A DNA stretch of 64,000 nucleotides from contig NZ_JOEM01000009.1 in the NCBI RefSeq assembly GCF_000718135.1, positions 124,001 to 188,000 on the forward strand. The letters are read 5' to 3'. The stretch comes from Streptomyces cyaneofuscatus. Its GTDB lineage: Bacteria; Actinomycetota; Actinomycetes; Streptomycetales; Streptomycetaceae. The translations under genes were made by a program, and so were the position numbers. The notes under the pieces are model-generated. The model was given only the letters and a program-made list of their open reading frames with translations, was not told the DNA's origin and made no database searches. Positions 26,798-34,861 of the stretch are shown here, piece by piece (within the stretch, counting starts at the first letter, position 1; the number at the start of each line of letters is the position of its first letter).

Positions 26798-26877
26798 CTG
26801 GTCCGGCACCTCCCTCGATCCGTCGGTCCGTCCGCCCGTGCTGGTGCTTGCGGGCCTGGTGATCATGTCAAAGGGAG

Positions 26878-26910
26878 GGCGGTCGGGCCCAGTCCCGGGG
26901 CCCGACCGCC
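26878..26910 (-). terminator. Hairpin terminator after nagA
   Basis: A 13-bp perfect stem, 26878-26890 with 26898-26910 (GGCGGTCGGGCCC / GGGCCCGACCGCC), loop AGTCCCG, placed between nagA and the downstream kinase gene on the reverse strand. Confidence 0.75.
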
Positions 26911-26954
26911 ATCTCTTCGTTACGTGCTCACCCCGCGCTCACCGGGAGAGGGCC

Positions 26955-28112
26955 TCAGGCCGTCTTGGGTTCGATGATCCACTCGCCCTTGCGCATGACG
27001 CCCGCCAGAACGAAGTCGTCGTCGAGCACCACCAGGTCCGCGTCCTTGCCCGGCTCCAGCGATCCGACCCGGTCGTCCACGCCGAGGAGGCGGGCGGGGT
27101 TGGCGGAGATGGACCGTACGACGTCCTCCACCGGAATCCGGTCGATGGTGACGGCCCGGCGGAACGCGGTGTCCAGGGTGAGGGTGGAGCCCGCGATGGA
27201 GCCGCCCTCCACCAGCCGGGCGACGCCGTCGCGGACCTCGACGGCGAGCGGGCCCAGGTCGTACAGCCCGTCGCCGAAGCCGGCCGCGTCCATCGCGTCG
27301 GTGATCAGCGCGACCCGGCCGGCGCCCTTGTGGCGGTAGGCCAGCTCCAGGGTCGCCGGGTGCAGATGCGTACCGTCGTTGATCAGCTCGACGGTGATCC
27401 GGTCGTCCTCCAGGAGGGCGGCGATCGGACCGGGCTCGCGGTGGGCCAGCGGGGGCATCGCGTTGAACAGGTGCGTGGCGACGGTGGCGCCCGCGTCGAT
27501 CGCCTCGACGGTCTGCTCGTACGTCGCGTCGGTGTGGCCGATCGCGGCGATCACCCCGAGGTCGGCGAGCAGCCGTACGGAGTCGAGCCCGCCGGGCAGC
27601 TCGGTGGCCAGGGTCACCATCCGGGCGGCACCGCGCGCGGCGTCGACCAGCTTGCGGACCTCGGCCGGGTCCGGGTAGCGCAGCAGCTGCTCGCTGTGGG
27701 CGCCCTTGCGGCAGGGCGAGATGAAGGGGCCCTCGAAGTGGATCCCGGCCAGGTCGCCCTGTTCCACCAGCTCGGAGAGGATGCCGGCGCGCCGGGCGAG
27801 GAAGTCCATCTCGCCGGTGACCGTGGAGGCGACCAGCGTGGTGGTGCCGTGCTCGCGGTGCGTACGGATGCCGTGGAGGACCTCGTCCACGGTGCCGGAG
27901 GTGAAGGAGGCCCCGCCGCCGCCGTGGTTGTGCATGTCCACGAAGCCGGGGACCACCCAGTGGCCGGGCAGGTCGATGACCCGGGCGTCCTCGGGGGCGG
28001 AGTCCGCGATCCGGGTGGACTCGACGGTCACCCGGCCGTCCTCCACGGTCCCGGTGGGAAGGACCACCCGGGCGCCCGCGAGGACGGTGCTGTCTGCTGC
28101 GCGTCCGGCCAT
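26955..28112 (-). CDS. nagA: N-acetylglucosamine-6-phosphate deacetylase
   Basis: 385-aa amidohydrolase that converts GlcNAc-6-P to glucosamine-6-P. Metal-site and substrate motifs are intact: VPGFVDMHNHGGGG, HFEGPFISPCRKGAH, GHTDATYEQTVEAIDAGATVATHLFNAM and LITDAMDAAG. Its start overlaps the nagK stop (ATGA at 28109-28112), so nagK-nagA is one coupled operon controlled by the DasR-type box upstream of nagK. Order and pairing match SCO4285-SCO4284 as I remember them. Confidence 0.93.
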   Translation of the reverse strand: MAGRAADSTVLAGARVVLPTGTVEDGRVTVESTRIADSAPEDARVIDLPGHWVVPGFVDMHNHGGGGASFTSGTVDEVLHGIRTHREHGTTTLVASTVTGEMDFLARRAGILSELVEQGDLAGIHFEGPFISPCRKGAHSEQLLRYPDPAEVRKLVDAARGAARMVTLATELPGGLDSVRLLADLGVIAAIGHTDATYEQTVEAIDAGATVATHLFNAMPPLAHREPGPIAALLEDDRITVELINDGTHLHPATLELAYRHKGAGRVALITDAMDAAGFGDGLYDLGPLAVEVRDGVARLVEGGSIAGSTLTLDTAFRRAVTIDRIPVEDVVRSISANPARLLGVDDRVGSLEPGKDADLVVLDDDFVLAGVMRKGEWIIEPKTA

Positions 28113-29044
28113 CAGGCGGAAACCTCCGTGGAGAGTAGATCCCAGGCGAGCAGCCCCGCGCCCAGGCATCCGGCGGTGTCCCCGAGGGCCGCCGGGACGA
28201 TGTGGGGCAGCTTCTGGAACGTGACGCGTTCCTCGACGGCCGCACGCAGTGGTGTGAACAAGGTTTCCCCGGCCTCGGCGAGACCGCCACCGATGATGAG
28301 CGTGCTGGGGTCCAGCAGGGTGAGCGCGGTGACGAGCCCGGCGGCGAGCGCGTCGACCGCGTCCCGCCAGACCGCGATCGCCGCCGGGTCGCCCGACTCG
28401 ACGGCCTTGGCGCAGTCCGCGGCGTCCGCCTCGGGGTCGCCGGAGGCGGCGGCCCAGGCCCGGGTCACCGCGGAGGCGGAGGCCAGGGTCTCCAGACAGC
28501 CGCGCTGGCCGCAGCCGCACTCCGGTCCTTCGGGGCGGACCACGATGTGGCCGATCTCGCCCGCGTACCCGTGGGCGCCCGCCTCGATCTGCCCCGCGAT
28601 GCCGATGGCCCCGGCGATCCCGGTGCCCAGCGGCACGAACAGGAAGCGGTCCGCGCCCCGGCCCGCCCCGATGCGGCCCTCGGCGAGCCCTCCGGTGCGG
28701 ACGTCGTGGCCGAGGGCGACCGGGATCCCGCCGAGGCGCTGGCCGAGCAGGGCCCGCATCGGTACGTCGCGCCAGCCCAGGTTGGCGGCGTAGACCGCGA
28801 TCCCCTTCTCGGCGTCGACGATGCCGGGCACGGCGACGCCCGCCGCGACGGCGCTCTCGCCGAAGTGCTCCTGGCCGTGGGCGCGCAGATCCGCGGCGAA
28901 CGCGAGGATCGTCTCGACGACCGCGTCGGCCCCGCGCTTCCGGCCGGTGGCCCGCCGCGCCTCATGGAGCAGCGTGCCGTCGGTTCCGACCAGCGCGGCC
29001 TTCATTCCGGTGCCGCCCACATCGAGGGCGATGACATGTCTCAC
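28112..29044 (-). CDS. nagK: ROK-family N-acetylglucosamine kinase
   Basis: 310-aa sugar kinase. ATP-binding DVGGTGMKAALV lies at the N-terminus, the ROK catalytic region has VPLGTGIAGAIGIAGQI and the active-site EIGH (GYAGEIGHIVV), and the zinc finger is ECGCGQRGCLETLAS. Coupling to nagA and the DasR-like operator argue that it phosphorylates GlcNAc generated inside the cell. The start ATG at 29044 is close to the operator. General glucokinase activity cannot be excluded by sequence. Confidence 0.9.
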   Translation of the reverse strand: MRHVIALDVGGTGMKAALVGTDGTLLHEARRATGRKRGADAVVETILAFAADLRAHGQEHFGESAVAAGVAVPGIVDAEKGIAVYAANLGWRDVPMRALLGQRLGGIPVALGHDVRTGGLAEGRIGAGRGADRFLFVPLGTGIAGAIGIAGQIEAGAHGYAGEIGHIVVRPEGPECGCGQRGCLETLASASAVTRAWAAASGDPEADAADCAKAVESGDPAAIAVWRDAVDALAAGLVTALTLLDPSTLIIGGGLAEAGETLFTPLRAAVEERVTFQKLPHIVPAALGDTAGCLGAGLLAWDLLSTEVSA

Positions 29045-29072
29045 GGGAGACAGTTTCGCCCGCCGACCCCTA

Positions 29073-29088
29073 AAAGGTCTAGTCCACT
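29073..29088 (-). promoter_or_regulatory. DasR-responsive element (dre) of nagKA
   Basis: Read on the reverse strand it is AGTGGACTAGACCTTT, 13 of 16 matches to the dre consensus AGTGGTCTAGACCACT as I remember it. It lies 29 bp before the nagK ATG, where DasR bound in the absence of glucosamine-6-P would repress the operon. Confidence 0.8.
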
Positions 29089-29194
29089 AGCGCGGTTTGT
29101 TGCGCACCCATACAAAATGATGAACGAGTGAAGGCGGACCGTTTTCTGCCGGAAAGCCACGAAATGGGCATGAGCAACAGGGTCTGCCTGGGGC

Positions 29195-29210
29195 AATGGT
29201 CTGGACCAAG
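29195..29210. promoter_or_regulatory. Second dre-like site (TGGTCTGGACCA core)
   Basis: The core TGGTCTGGACCA differs from the ideal TGGTCTAGACCA at one central base. It lies between nagK and the sugar-binding lipoprotein gene, about 230 bp before the latter. Confidence 0.5.
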
Positions 29211-29294
29211 ATACGGGTTCGGGGCCCCGACTGCCAGACCACGTAAGCCAGTTGTGGGCCCCGGGGTCCGTATACGTTGCCGAAGCGATACGCC

Positions 29295-29310
29295 GGTGGT
29301 GTAGACCTCC
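29295..29310 (+). promoter_or_regulatory. Third dre-like site upstream of the binding-protein gene
   Basis: GGTGGTGTAGACCTCC has 12 of 16 matches to the dre consensus. It is about 130 bp before the start of the solute-binding lipoprotein gene, which suggests that gene is a DasR target too. Confidence 0.45.
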
Positions 29311-29439
29311 CCTCCGCCGTGGGGGAAAATCGCAGTTCATCCGGACGGTGGCAGGACGGGTGGCGGCGCCGTGGCCGACCGATCAGAGGTCCGTACGGTG
29401 ACGTTGCGCCACCGCCCGTGACCAGATGGATCAACGAGG

Positions 29440-30717
29440 ATGGGCGAGGCTGTGCAGCGGCGCTTTACGGTTCTGACCGCGGTGGTGGCCGCGCTGGGTA
29501 TGACGGCAACGTTGTCGGCCTGCGGGGGTGACAGCGGCACGGGCGACGTCACCCTCACGCTGGTCGCCGCCGACTACGGCAACAGTGCGGCCAACAGCTC
29601 CGAGAAGTACTGGAGCGGTGTCGCGGCGGGCTTCGAGAAGAAGCACCCGGGCATCAAGGTCGACGTCAACGTCTACTCCTGGAAGGACGTCGACCGCAAG
29701 GTCGCCGAGATGGTGAAGGCGGGCAAGGCCCCCGACATCGCCCAGATCGGCGCCTACGCGGACTACGCCAAGGACGGCAAGCTCTACAGCGCCGACCAGA
29801 TGCTCTCCATCCGCACCCAGGCGAACTTCCTGCCCACCCTCACCGACGCGGGCAAGGTCGACGGCACGCTGTACGGGCTCCCGTTCGTCGCCAGCACCCG
29901 GCTGCTCTTCTACAACGAGAAGCTCTTCGGCCAGGCGGGCCTGGACGCCCCCGAGACCTGGGACGACATCCAGAAGGACGCCACCGCGCTCAAGGCGAAG
30001 GGCGTCAAGTACCCCTTCGCCCTGCCGCTCGGCCAGGAGGAGTCCCAGGCGGAGACCCTGATGTGGCTGCTCAGCAACAGCGGCGGTTACGTCGACGACG
30101 TCGGCCTCTACGACATCGACTCGGCCCAGAACATCGCCACGTTCAGCTGGCTGCGGGACAACCTCGTCGGCAAGGGCCTCACCGGCCCCGTCGCGCCGGG
30201 CAAGCTGGACCGCGCGAAGGCCTTCGAGGCGTTCACCAAGGGCGAGGTCGGCATGCTCAACGGCCACCCCACGCTGATGGAGGAGGCCGAGGCCAAGGGC
30301 GTCAAGGTCGGCATGGTGCCGCTGCCCGGCGCCGAGGGGCCGACCAAGGGCTCGATGGGCGTCGCCGACTGGATGATGGGCTTCAAGCAGAACGGCAACC
30401 GGAAGGCGATCGGCGAGTTCTTCGACTACGCCTACTCCGACGAGAACGTGCTCGCCTTCGCCGACGAGTACGACCTGCTCCCGGTGACCGGCAGCGCGTC
30501 CGCCGAGATGGAGACCGACACCAAGCACGCGAAGCTCCGCGAGTTCCTGGCGGCGCTGCCCAACTCCCAGCTGCCCCCCTTCGGCAAGACGTCCTGGGCG
30601 ACGGTGAGCGAGTCGATCAAGACGAACATCGGCGAGGCGGTGGCGCCCGGCGGGAGCCCGGAGCGGGTGCTCGGGTCGATAGCGGCGGAGGCGGCGAAGG
30701 CGGAGAGCGCGGAGTAG
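29440..30717 (+). CDS. Sugar ABC transporter solute-binding lipoprotein (orphan)
   Basis: 425-aa family-1 extracellular binding protein. Signal peptide with lipobox TATLSAC (Cys28), then the periplasmic-binding fold: VDVNVYSWKDVDRKVAEMVKAGKAPDIAQIGAYADYAKDG, YGLPFVASTRLLFYNEKLF, GEVGMLNGHPTLMEEAEAKGVKVGMVPLPG, and a C-terminal helix. No permease or ATPase gene follows, so it must share a transporter encoded elsewhere. Neighbouring dre-like boxes and nagKA suggest amino-sugar or chito-oligosaccharide binding. GTG 29452 is an alternative start. Confidence 0.88.
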   Translation: MGEAVQRRFTVLTAVVAALGMTATLSACGGDSGTGDVTLTLVAADYGNSAANSSEKYWSGVAAGFEKKHPGIKVDVNVYSWKDVDRKVAEMVKAGKAPDIAQIGAYADYAKDGKLYSADQMLSIRTQANFLPTLTDAGKVDGTLYGLPFVASTRLLFYNEKLFGQAGLDAPETWDDIQKDATALKAKGVKYPFALPLGQEESQAETLMWLLSNSGGYVDDVGLYDIDSAQNIATFSWLRDNLVGKGLTGPVAPGKLDRAKAFEAFTKGEVGMLNGHPTLMEEAEAKGVKVGMVPLPGAEGPTKGSMGVADWMMGFKQNGNRKAIGEFFDYAYSDENVLAFADEYDLLPVTGSASAEMETDTKHAKLREFLAALPNSQLPPFGKTSWATVSESIKTNIGEAVAPGGSPERVLGSIAAEAAKAESAE

Positions 30718-30770
30718 CGGCGGGCGCGGTGGGAGCGGGCGGTGTCGGCGGGCGCGGTTAGGTTGGTTGT

Positions 30771-31031
30771 ATGACCGCGCCTGACGCCGAGCCCACGCCT
30801 TCCCCCTCGGGGCTGTCCGACCGTGACCGTGCTCTGCTCGCGCTGGAGCGGAGGTCCTGGGCGGGGCCCGGGGCGAAGGAGCGGGTGATCCGGGAGGAGC
30901 TGGGTATCTCGCCGGTCCGCTACTTCCAGCTCCTCAACGCGCTGATCGAGGATGAGCGGGCGCTGCGGGAGGATCCGGTGACGGTGAACCGGCTGCGCCG
31001 GCTGAAGGCGGCGCGGCGGGAGCGCCGCTGA
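30771..31031 (+). CDS. DUF3263 small protein
   Basis: 86-aa actinobacterial protein. The conserved block LSDRDRALLALERRSWAGPGAKERVIREELGISPVRYFQLLNALIEDERALREDPVTVNRLRRLKAARR resembles a sigma-region-4/HTH-like helical bundle and is the DUF3263 signature as I remember it. Function unknown. TAGGTT lies just upstream of the ATG, which suggests a leaderless transcript. The protein is basic at its end, consistent with nucleic-acid contact. Confidence 0.8.
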   Translation: MTAPDAEPTPSPSGLSDRDRALLALERRSWAGPGAKERVIREELGISPVRYFQLLNALIEDERALREDPVTVNRLRRLKAARRERR

Positions 31032-31058
31032 CGGCCCACGTCGGGGGCGCTGCCCCCG

Positions 31059-31169
31059 GACCCCCGCTCCTCAATCGCCGGAGGGGCTTGATTTCGCCGC
31101 CCCGGCTTCTGTCTGCGGGCGATGCGGCGAAGCATTTTCACCCCCTCCGGCGATTGAGGAGCGGGGGTC
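31059..31169. repeat. Long intergenic inverted repeat
   Basis: 28-bp perfect arms at 31059-31086 and 31142-31169 (centre TCAATCGCCGGAGGGG) are separated by 55 bp that contain a second inner stem, TTCGCCGC (31093-31100) with GCGGCGAA (31124-31131). The TCAATCGCCGGA motif recurs between genes in Streptomyces genomes as I recall. Here it may end transcription of the DUF3263 gene before otsB. Confidence 0.75.
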
Positions 31170-31230
31170 GGGGCGGAGCCCCGGTCGGGCCCGGGCCCCG
31201 TAGCCCGCCGCACCCCGCTAGGCTCACCCC

Positions 31231-32088
31231 ATGGGCAGCCACTCCGTACAGCCGCCGATCCCGACCCCGACCACCCCGGCCGGCCGCGAGGGCCTGGAGG
31301 CCATCCTCGCCCGGCCGGACCGCGCGGTCATCGCCCTCGACTTCGACGGCACGCTCGCCGACATCGTCCCGGACCCCGAACGCGCCCGCGCCCACCCCGG
31401 CGCCGTCGAGGCGCTCGCCGCACTCGCGCCGAAGGTCGCCTCCGTCGCCGTGATCACCGGCCGCCCCGCAGGCGTCGCCGTCCGCTACGGCGGCTTCGCG
31501 GGCGTCCCCGGCCTCGACCACCTCGTGGTCCTCGGCCACTACGGCGCCGAGCGCTGGGACGCCGCCACCGGCACCGTGAACGCCCCCGCCCCGCACCCCG
31601 GAGTCGCCGCCGTGCGGGCCGAACTCCCCGGCGTACTGCACGAGTTCGACTCCTGGCACGGCACCTGGATCGAGGAGAAGGGCCAGGCCGTCGCCGTCCA
31701 CACCCGCCGCGCCGAGGACCCGCAGGCGGCCTTCGAGACCCTGCGCGGCCCCCTCGGCGAGCTGGCCGCCCGCCACGGGCTGATCCTCGAACCGGGGCGC
31801 CAGGTCCTGGAGTTGCGTCCGCCGGGCATGGACAAGGGCGTCGCCCTGGCCACGTACGTCACCGAGGTCGACGCGGAGTCCGTCCTGTACGCGGGCGACG
31901 ATCTCGGGGACCTCGCCGCCTTCGCCACGGTGGAGAAGCTGCGCGGCGCCGGCCCGGACGGCATCCCGGGGCTGCTGGTGTGCAGCGGCAGCGCCGAGGT
32001 GCCCGAACTGGCCGAGCGCGCGGACCTGTTGGTCCCGGGCCCGGCCGCCGTGGTGGACTTCCTGGCGGCCCTGGCGGACCGCCTCTAA
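31231..32088 (+). CDS. otsB: Trehalose-6-phosphate phosphatase
   Basis: 285-aa HAD-superfamily phosphatase releasing trehalose from trehalose-6-P. Motif I is ALDFDGTLADIV (nucleophile and acid Asp), motif II VITGRP, Lys motif in LELRPPGMDKGVALATYV, and motif IV LYAGDDLGDLAAF. TAGGCT stands 12-17 bases before the ATG, so it is likely leaderless with its own promoter. It is convergent with otsA, 7 bp between stops, instead of being in one operon. Confidence 0.92.
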   Translation: MGSHSVQPPIPTPTTPAGREGLEAILARPDRAVIALDFDGTLADIVPDPERARAHPGAVEALAALAPKVASVAVITGRPAGVAVRYGGFAGVPGLDHLVVLGHYGAERWDAATGTVNAPAPHPGVAAVRAELPGVLHEFDSWHGTWIEEKGQAVAVHTRRAEDPQAAFETLRGPLGELAARHGLILEPGRQVLELRPPGMDKGVALATYVTEVDAESVLYAGDDLGDLAAFATVEKLRGAGPDGIPGLLVCSGSAEVPELAERADLLVPGPAAVVDFLAALADRL

Positions 32089-32095
32089 GCGCCCC

Positions 32096-33496
32096 TCACT
32101 CCTGCCGCAGCGCGTCCAACTGGTCCAGGAACCACTGCTGCGGCGGGAGCGCCGTCGCCGCCTCCGCCAGCCGCTTCGTGCGCCCGGTCCGCTCCTCGGC
32201 GCTCATCGACAGGGCCTCGTGCAGCGCCTCCGCCGTGCCCACCACGTCGTACGGGTTCACCACGATCGCGTCCTCGCCCAGCTCCTCGTACGCCCCCGCC
32301 TCCCGCGACAGCACCAGCGCGCAGCCGTGGTCGGAGACGACGGGGACCTCCTTGGCGACCAGGTTCATGCCGTCGCGGATCGGGTTGACCAGCGCCACGT
32401 CCGCCAGCCGGTACGCGGCGAGCGAGCGGGCGAAGTCGTCGTTCACATGGAGCAGGACCGGCGTCCAGCTCTCCGTGCCGTACGCCCCGTTGATCTCGGT
32501 GGCGAGGGTCTGCACCGCCGCCGTGTAGTCCCGGTAGACCGCGAGGTCCTGGCGCGAGGGGTAGGCGAAGGCGACATGGACCACGCGCTCGCGCCACTCG
32601 GGGTGGGCGTCCAGCAGGGCGCGGTACGCGTGCAGGCCGCGCACGATGTTCTTGGACAGTTCCGTACGGTCCACCCGGACGATCGTCTTCCGGCCCTCGC
32701 CCACCTGCTCCCGCAGCGCCTCCATGCGCTCGTCGACGTCCGCCTCCTGCGAGCGCCGCCGCAGGAAGTCCGCGTCCGCCCCGAGCCCGTGCACCCCGAT
32801 CCTGGTCCGGCCCGTCCCGCCGAGGATCTCCGTACAGCAGCCGATGAACGCGTCCGCCCACCGCCGGGTCAGGAACGCGGCCCGGTCGGCACCCAGGATG
32901 CCGCGGAGCAGCTGCTCACCGATGTCGTCGGGGAGCAGCCGGAAGTAGTCCACCGGCGCCCACGGGGTGTGCGAGAAGTGGCCGATCCGCAGGTCCGGGC
33001 GCAGCTCGCGGAGCATGCCGGGGACCAGGGCCAGGTGGTAGTCCTGGACCAGGACCGCCGCCCCTTCCCCCGCCTCCTCCGCGAGCGCCTGGGCGAAGGC
33101 CCGGTTGTACGTCTCGTACGAGGCCCACTGGCGCCGGAACTCCGCGTCGAAGACCGGCTCCACGGGAGTTTGGTAGAGCAGGTGGTGGACGAACCACAGC
33201 ACCGAGTTCGCGATGCCGTTGTACGCGTCGGCGTGGACCTCGGCGTCGATGTCCAGCATCCGTACGCCCGGCTCACCGACCCCGCGCCGCACCGCCTCCC
33301 GGTCGCCGTCGCCGAGGGCCGCGCAGACCCACAGCTTGTCGTCGACGGCGCTCAGCCCGGAGACGAGCCCGCCCCCGCCGCGCTTGGCGTCGAGCGTCCC
33401 GTCCTCGCCGAGCGTGTACGTGATCGGGCCGCGGTTGGACGCGACGAGGACCTGGGCGGTGGACGGGGCGGCGGGTTCGGCATGCTCAGTGACCAT
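32096..33496 (-). CDS. otsA: Trehalose-6-phosphate synthase (GT20)
   Basis: 466-aa glycosyltransferase that joins UDP/GDP-glucose to glucose-6-P. Recognisable parts: VASNRGPITYTLGEDG, VLVQDYHLALVPGMLRELRPDLRIGHFSHTPW, GVHGLGADADFL, and the nucleotide-sugar-binding end VSDHGCALVLSREAGAYEELGEDAIVVNPYDVVGTAEAL. Cytoplasmic. The N-terminal loop that binds glucose-6-P is normal in length. With otsB it gives the OtsAB trehalose pathway used for spore and stress protection. Confidence 0.92.
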   Translation of the reverse strand: MVTEHAEPAAPSTAQVLVASNRGPITYTLGEDGTLDAKRGGGGLVSGLSAVDDKLWVCAALGDGDREAVRRGVGEPGVRMLDIDAEVHADAYNGIANSVLWFVHHLLYQTPVEPVFDAEFRRQWASYETYNRAFAQALAEEAGEGAAVLVQDYHLALVPGMLRELRPDLRIGHFSHTPWAPVDYFRLLPDDIGEQLLRGILGADRAAFLTRRWADAFIGCCTEILGGTGRTRIGVHGLGADADFLRRRSQEADVDERMEALREQVGEGRKTIVRVDRTELSKNIVRGLHAYRALLDAHPEWRERVVHVAFAYPSRQDLAVYRDYTAAVQTLATEINGAYGTESWTPVLLHVNDDFARSLAAYRLADVALVNPIRDGMNLVAKEVPVVSDHGCALVLSREAGAYEELGEDAIVVNPYDVVGTAEALHEALSMSAEERTGRTKRLAEAATALPPQQWFLDQLDALRQE

Positions 33497-33588
33497 GTAG
33501 CGGAACCTAGCCCGTAAGGGAAGCCGCCAAACGCGCGTCCGGAGGACCGGCCACCGACATCACACCGCCGACCACGCCCGCGTACGCC

Positions 33589-34539
33589 TCACGCCGCCCA
33601 CCGCTCCACGTACTCCTCGATCTCCCGCATCGGCGGCCGCTCCTCCGTGTCCACCACATGGGTGCGCGGCACGAACCCCTCCTCGCCCCGCTCGAACTGC
33701 GTCAGCGCCGGCCGCACCAGATGGCCCCGGGAGAGCCGCAGCTGCGCCGTGCGGTAGATCGCCGCCGCCATCCGGCCCAGCGCCTGCCCGTCCTGGTGGC
33801 GGTGGCGCCGCACCCCCACATCCACCTGGCCCAGCGCGTCCAGACCCACGGTGTGCAGCGCGTCGACGAGCAGCCCCAGCTCCACTCCGTAACCGACCGG
33901 GAACGGCAGCCGCTCCAGCAGCGAGCGCCGCACCGCGTACTCGCCGCCCAGCGGTTGCACGAAGCCGGCCAGCTGCGGCCAGTGCAGATTGAGCAGGGGG
34001 CGTGCCACCAGTTCGGTGACGCGGCCGCCCTGACCTGCGCTGTCGCCTAGCGGGCGGTCGTACATCGCCTTGACGAACTGCACGGCGGGATCGGTGAGCA
34101 GCGGCCCGACCGTCCCCGAGACGAAGTCCGCGGAGAAGTCCTTCAGGTCGGCGTCGACGAAGCAGACGATCTCACCGCTGGTGACCAGGAGCGACCGCCA
34201 GAGCACCTCGCCCTTGCCGGGCAGGGCCGGGATCCGGGGCAGGATCGCGTCCCGGTGGACCACCCGGGCGCCCGCCGCGCGGGCGACGGCGGCGGTGGCG
34301 TCGGTGGAGCCGGAGTCGATCACGACCAGCTCGTCGACCAGCCGGACCTTCTCCATCAGCTCCCGCCGGATCGTCGCCACGATCGCCCCGACCGTGGCCT
34401 CCTCGTTGAGCGCGGGCAGCACCACACTCACCGACGTACGGTGAGGGTCGGCGGCCCGGGCGTCGGTGAGCCGGTTCAGCGGGCGGTCGGCGGACGACCA
34501 GGAACGCCTGGTCAGCCAGCGTTCCACCTCTTCGAGCAC
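33589..34539 (-). CDS. gpgS: Glucosyl-3-phosphoglycerate synthase (GT81)
   Basis: 316-aa family-2-fold glycosyltransferase. VSVVLPALNEEATVGAIVATIRRE is the nucleotide-binding start, CFVDADLKDFSADFVSG holds the metal-binding DxD, and GGRVTELVARPLLNLHWPQLAGFVQPLGGEYAVRRSLLERLPFPVGYGVELGLLVDA is the GpgS signature region. It makes glucosylglycerate precursors from 3-phosphoglycerate. Same strand as otsA with 92 bp between them, so the locus groups two compatible-solute pathways. Confidence 0.9.
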   Translation of the reverse strand: MLEEVERWLTRRSWSSADRPLNRLTDARAADPHRTSVSVVLPALNEEATVGAIVATIRRELMEKVRLVDELVVIDSGSTDATAAVARAAGARVVHRDAILPRIPALPGKGEVLWRSLLVTSGEIVCFVDADLKDFSADFVSGTVGPLLTDPAVQFVKAMYDRPLGDSAGQGGRVTELVARPLLNLHWPQLAGFVQPLGGEYAVRRSLLERLPFPVGYGVELGLLVDALHTVGLDALGQVDVGVRRHRHQDGQALGRMAAAIYRTAQLRLSRGHLVRPALTQFERGEEGFVPRTHVVDTEERPPMREIEEYVERWAA

Positions 34540-34717
34540 GGTCGGGACTCCTTGTGTGTGAGCTTGCGTGTGAGCGGTATGTGATCCATCTCGCCGTTCG
34601 GACGACTATCTCAACAGTCCGGTCCTTCGGTTACAGTCTTGAACAACGCGGATGACCGTCGCATGTCGGGGTCCGTCGTCACACAAACGCCTGGATCGAA
34701 GATCCAGTGCCACAGAG

Positions 34718-34841
34718 CTCATCCAGAGGGACTGAGGGAACGGCCCGTTGAAGTCCCGGCAACCCTCCTACCGACCGCGAGGTCACGGTGGGGAAGGTGC
34801 CAATTCCGTCTTGTGGCGAAATGCGCTGCAAGGAAGATGAG
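34718..34841 (+). ncRNA. SAM-I (S-box) riboswitch upstream of thrC
   Basis: P1 is formed by CTCATC (34718-34723) and GATGAG (34836-34841). Inside are S-box hallmarks in order: CCAGAGGGACTGAGGGA, GGCCCGTTGAAGTCCCGGCAACC, and AAGGTGCCAATTCC. The closing strand runs directly into GGAGAAAGGG before the thrC ATG; GGAG can also pair with CTCC at 34852-34855, so ligand-dependent control of translation or elongation is plausible. A short hairpin (34691-34707) precedes it. The 34540-34717 remainder presumably carries the promoters of thrC and gpgS. Confidence 0.85.
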
Positions 34842-34861
34842 GAGAAAGGGCCTCCGCCATC

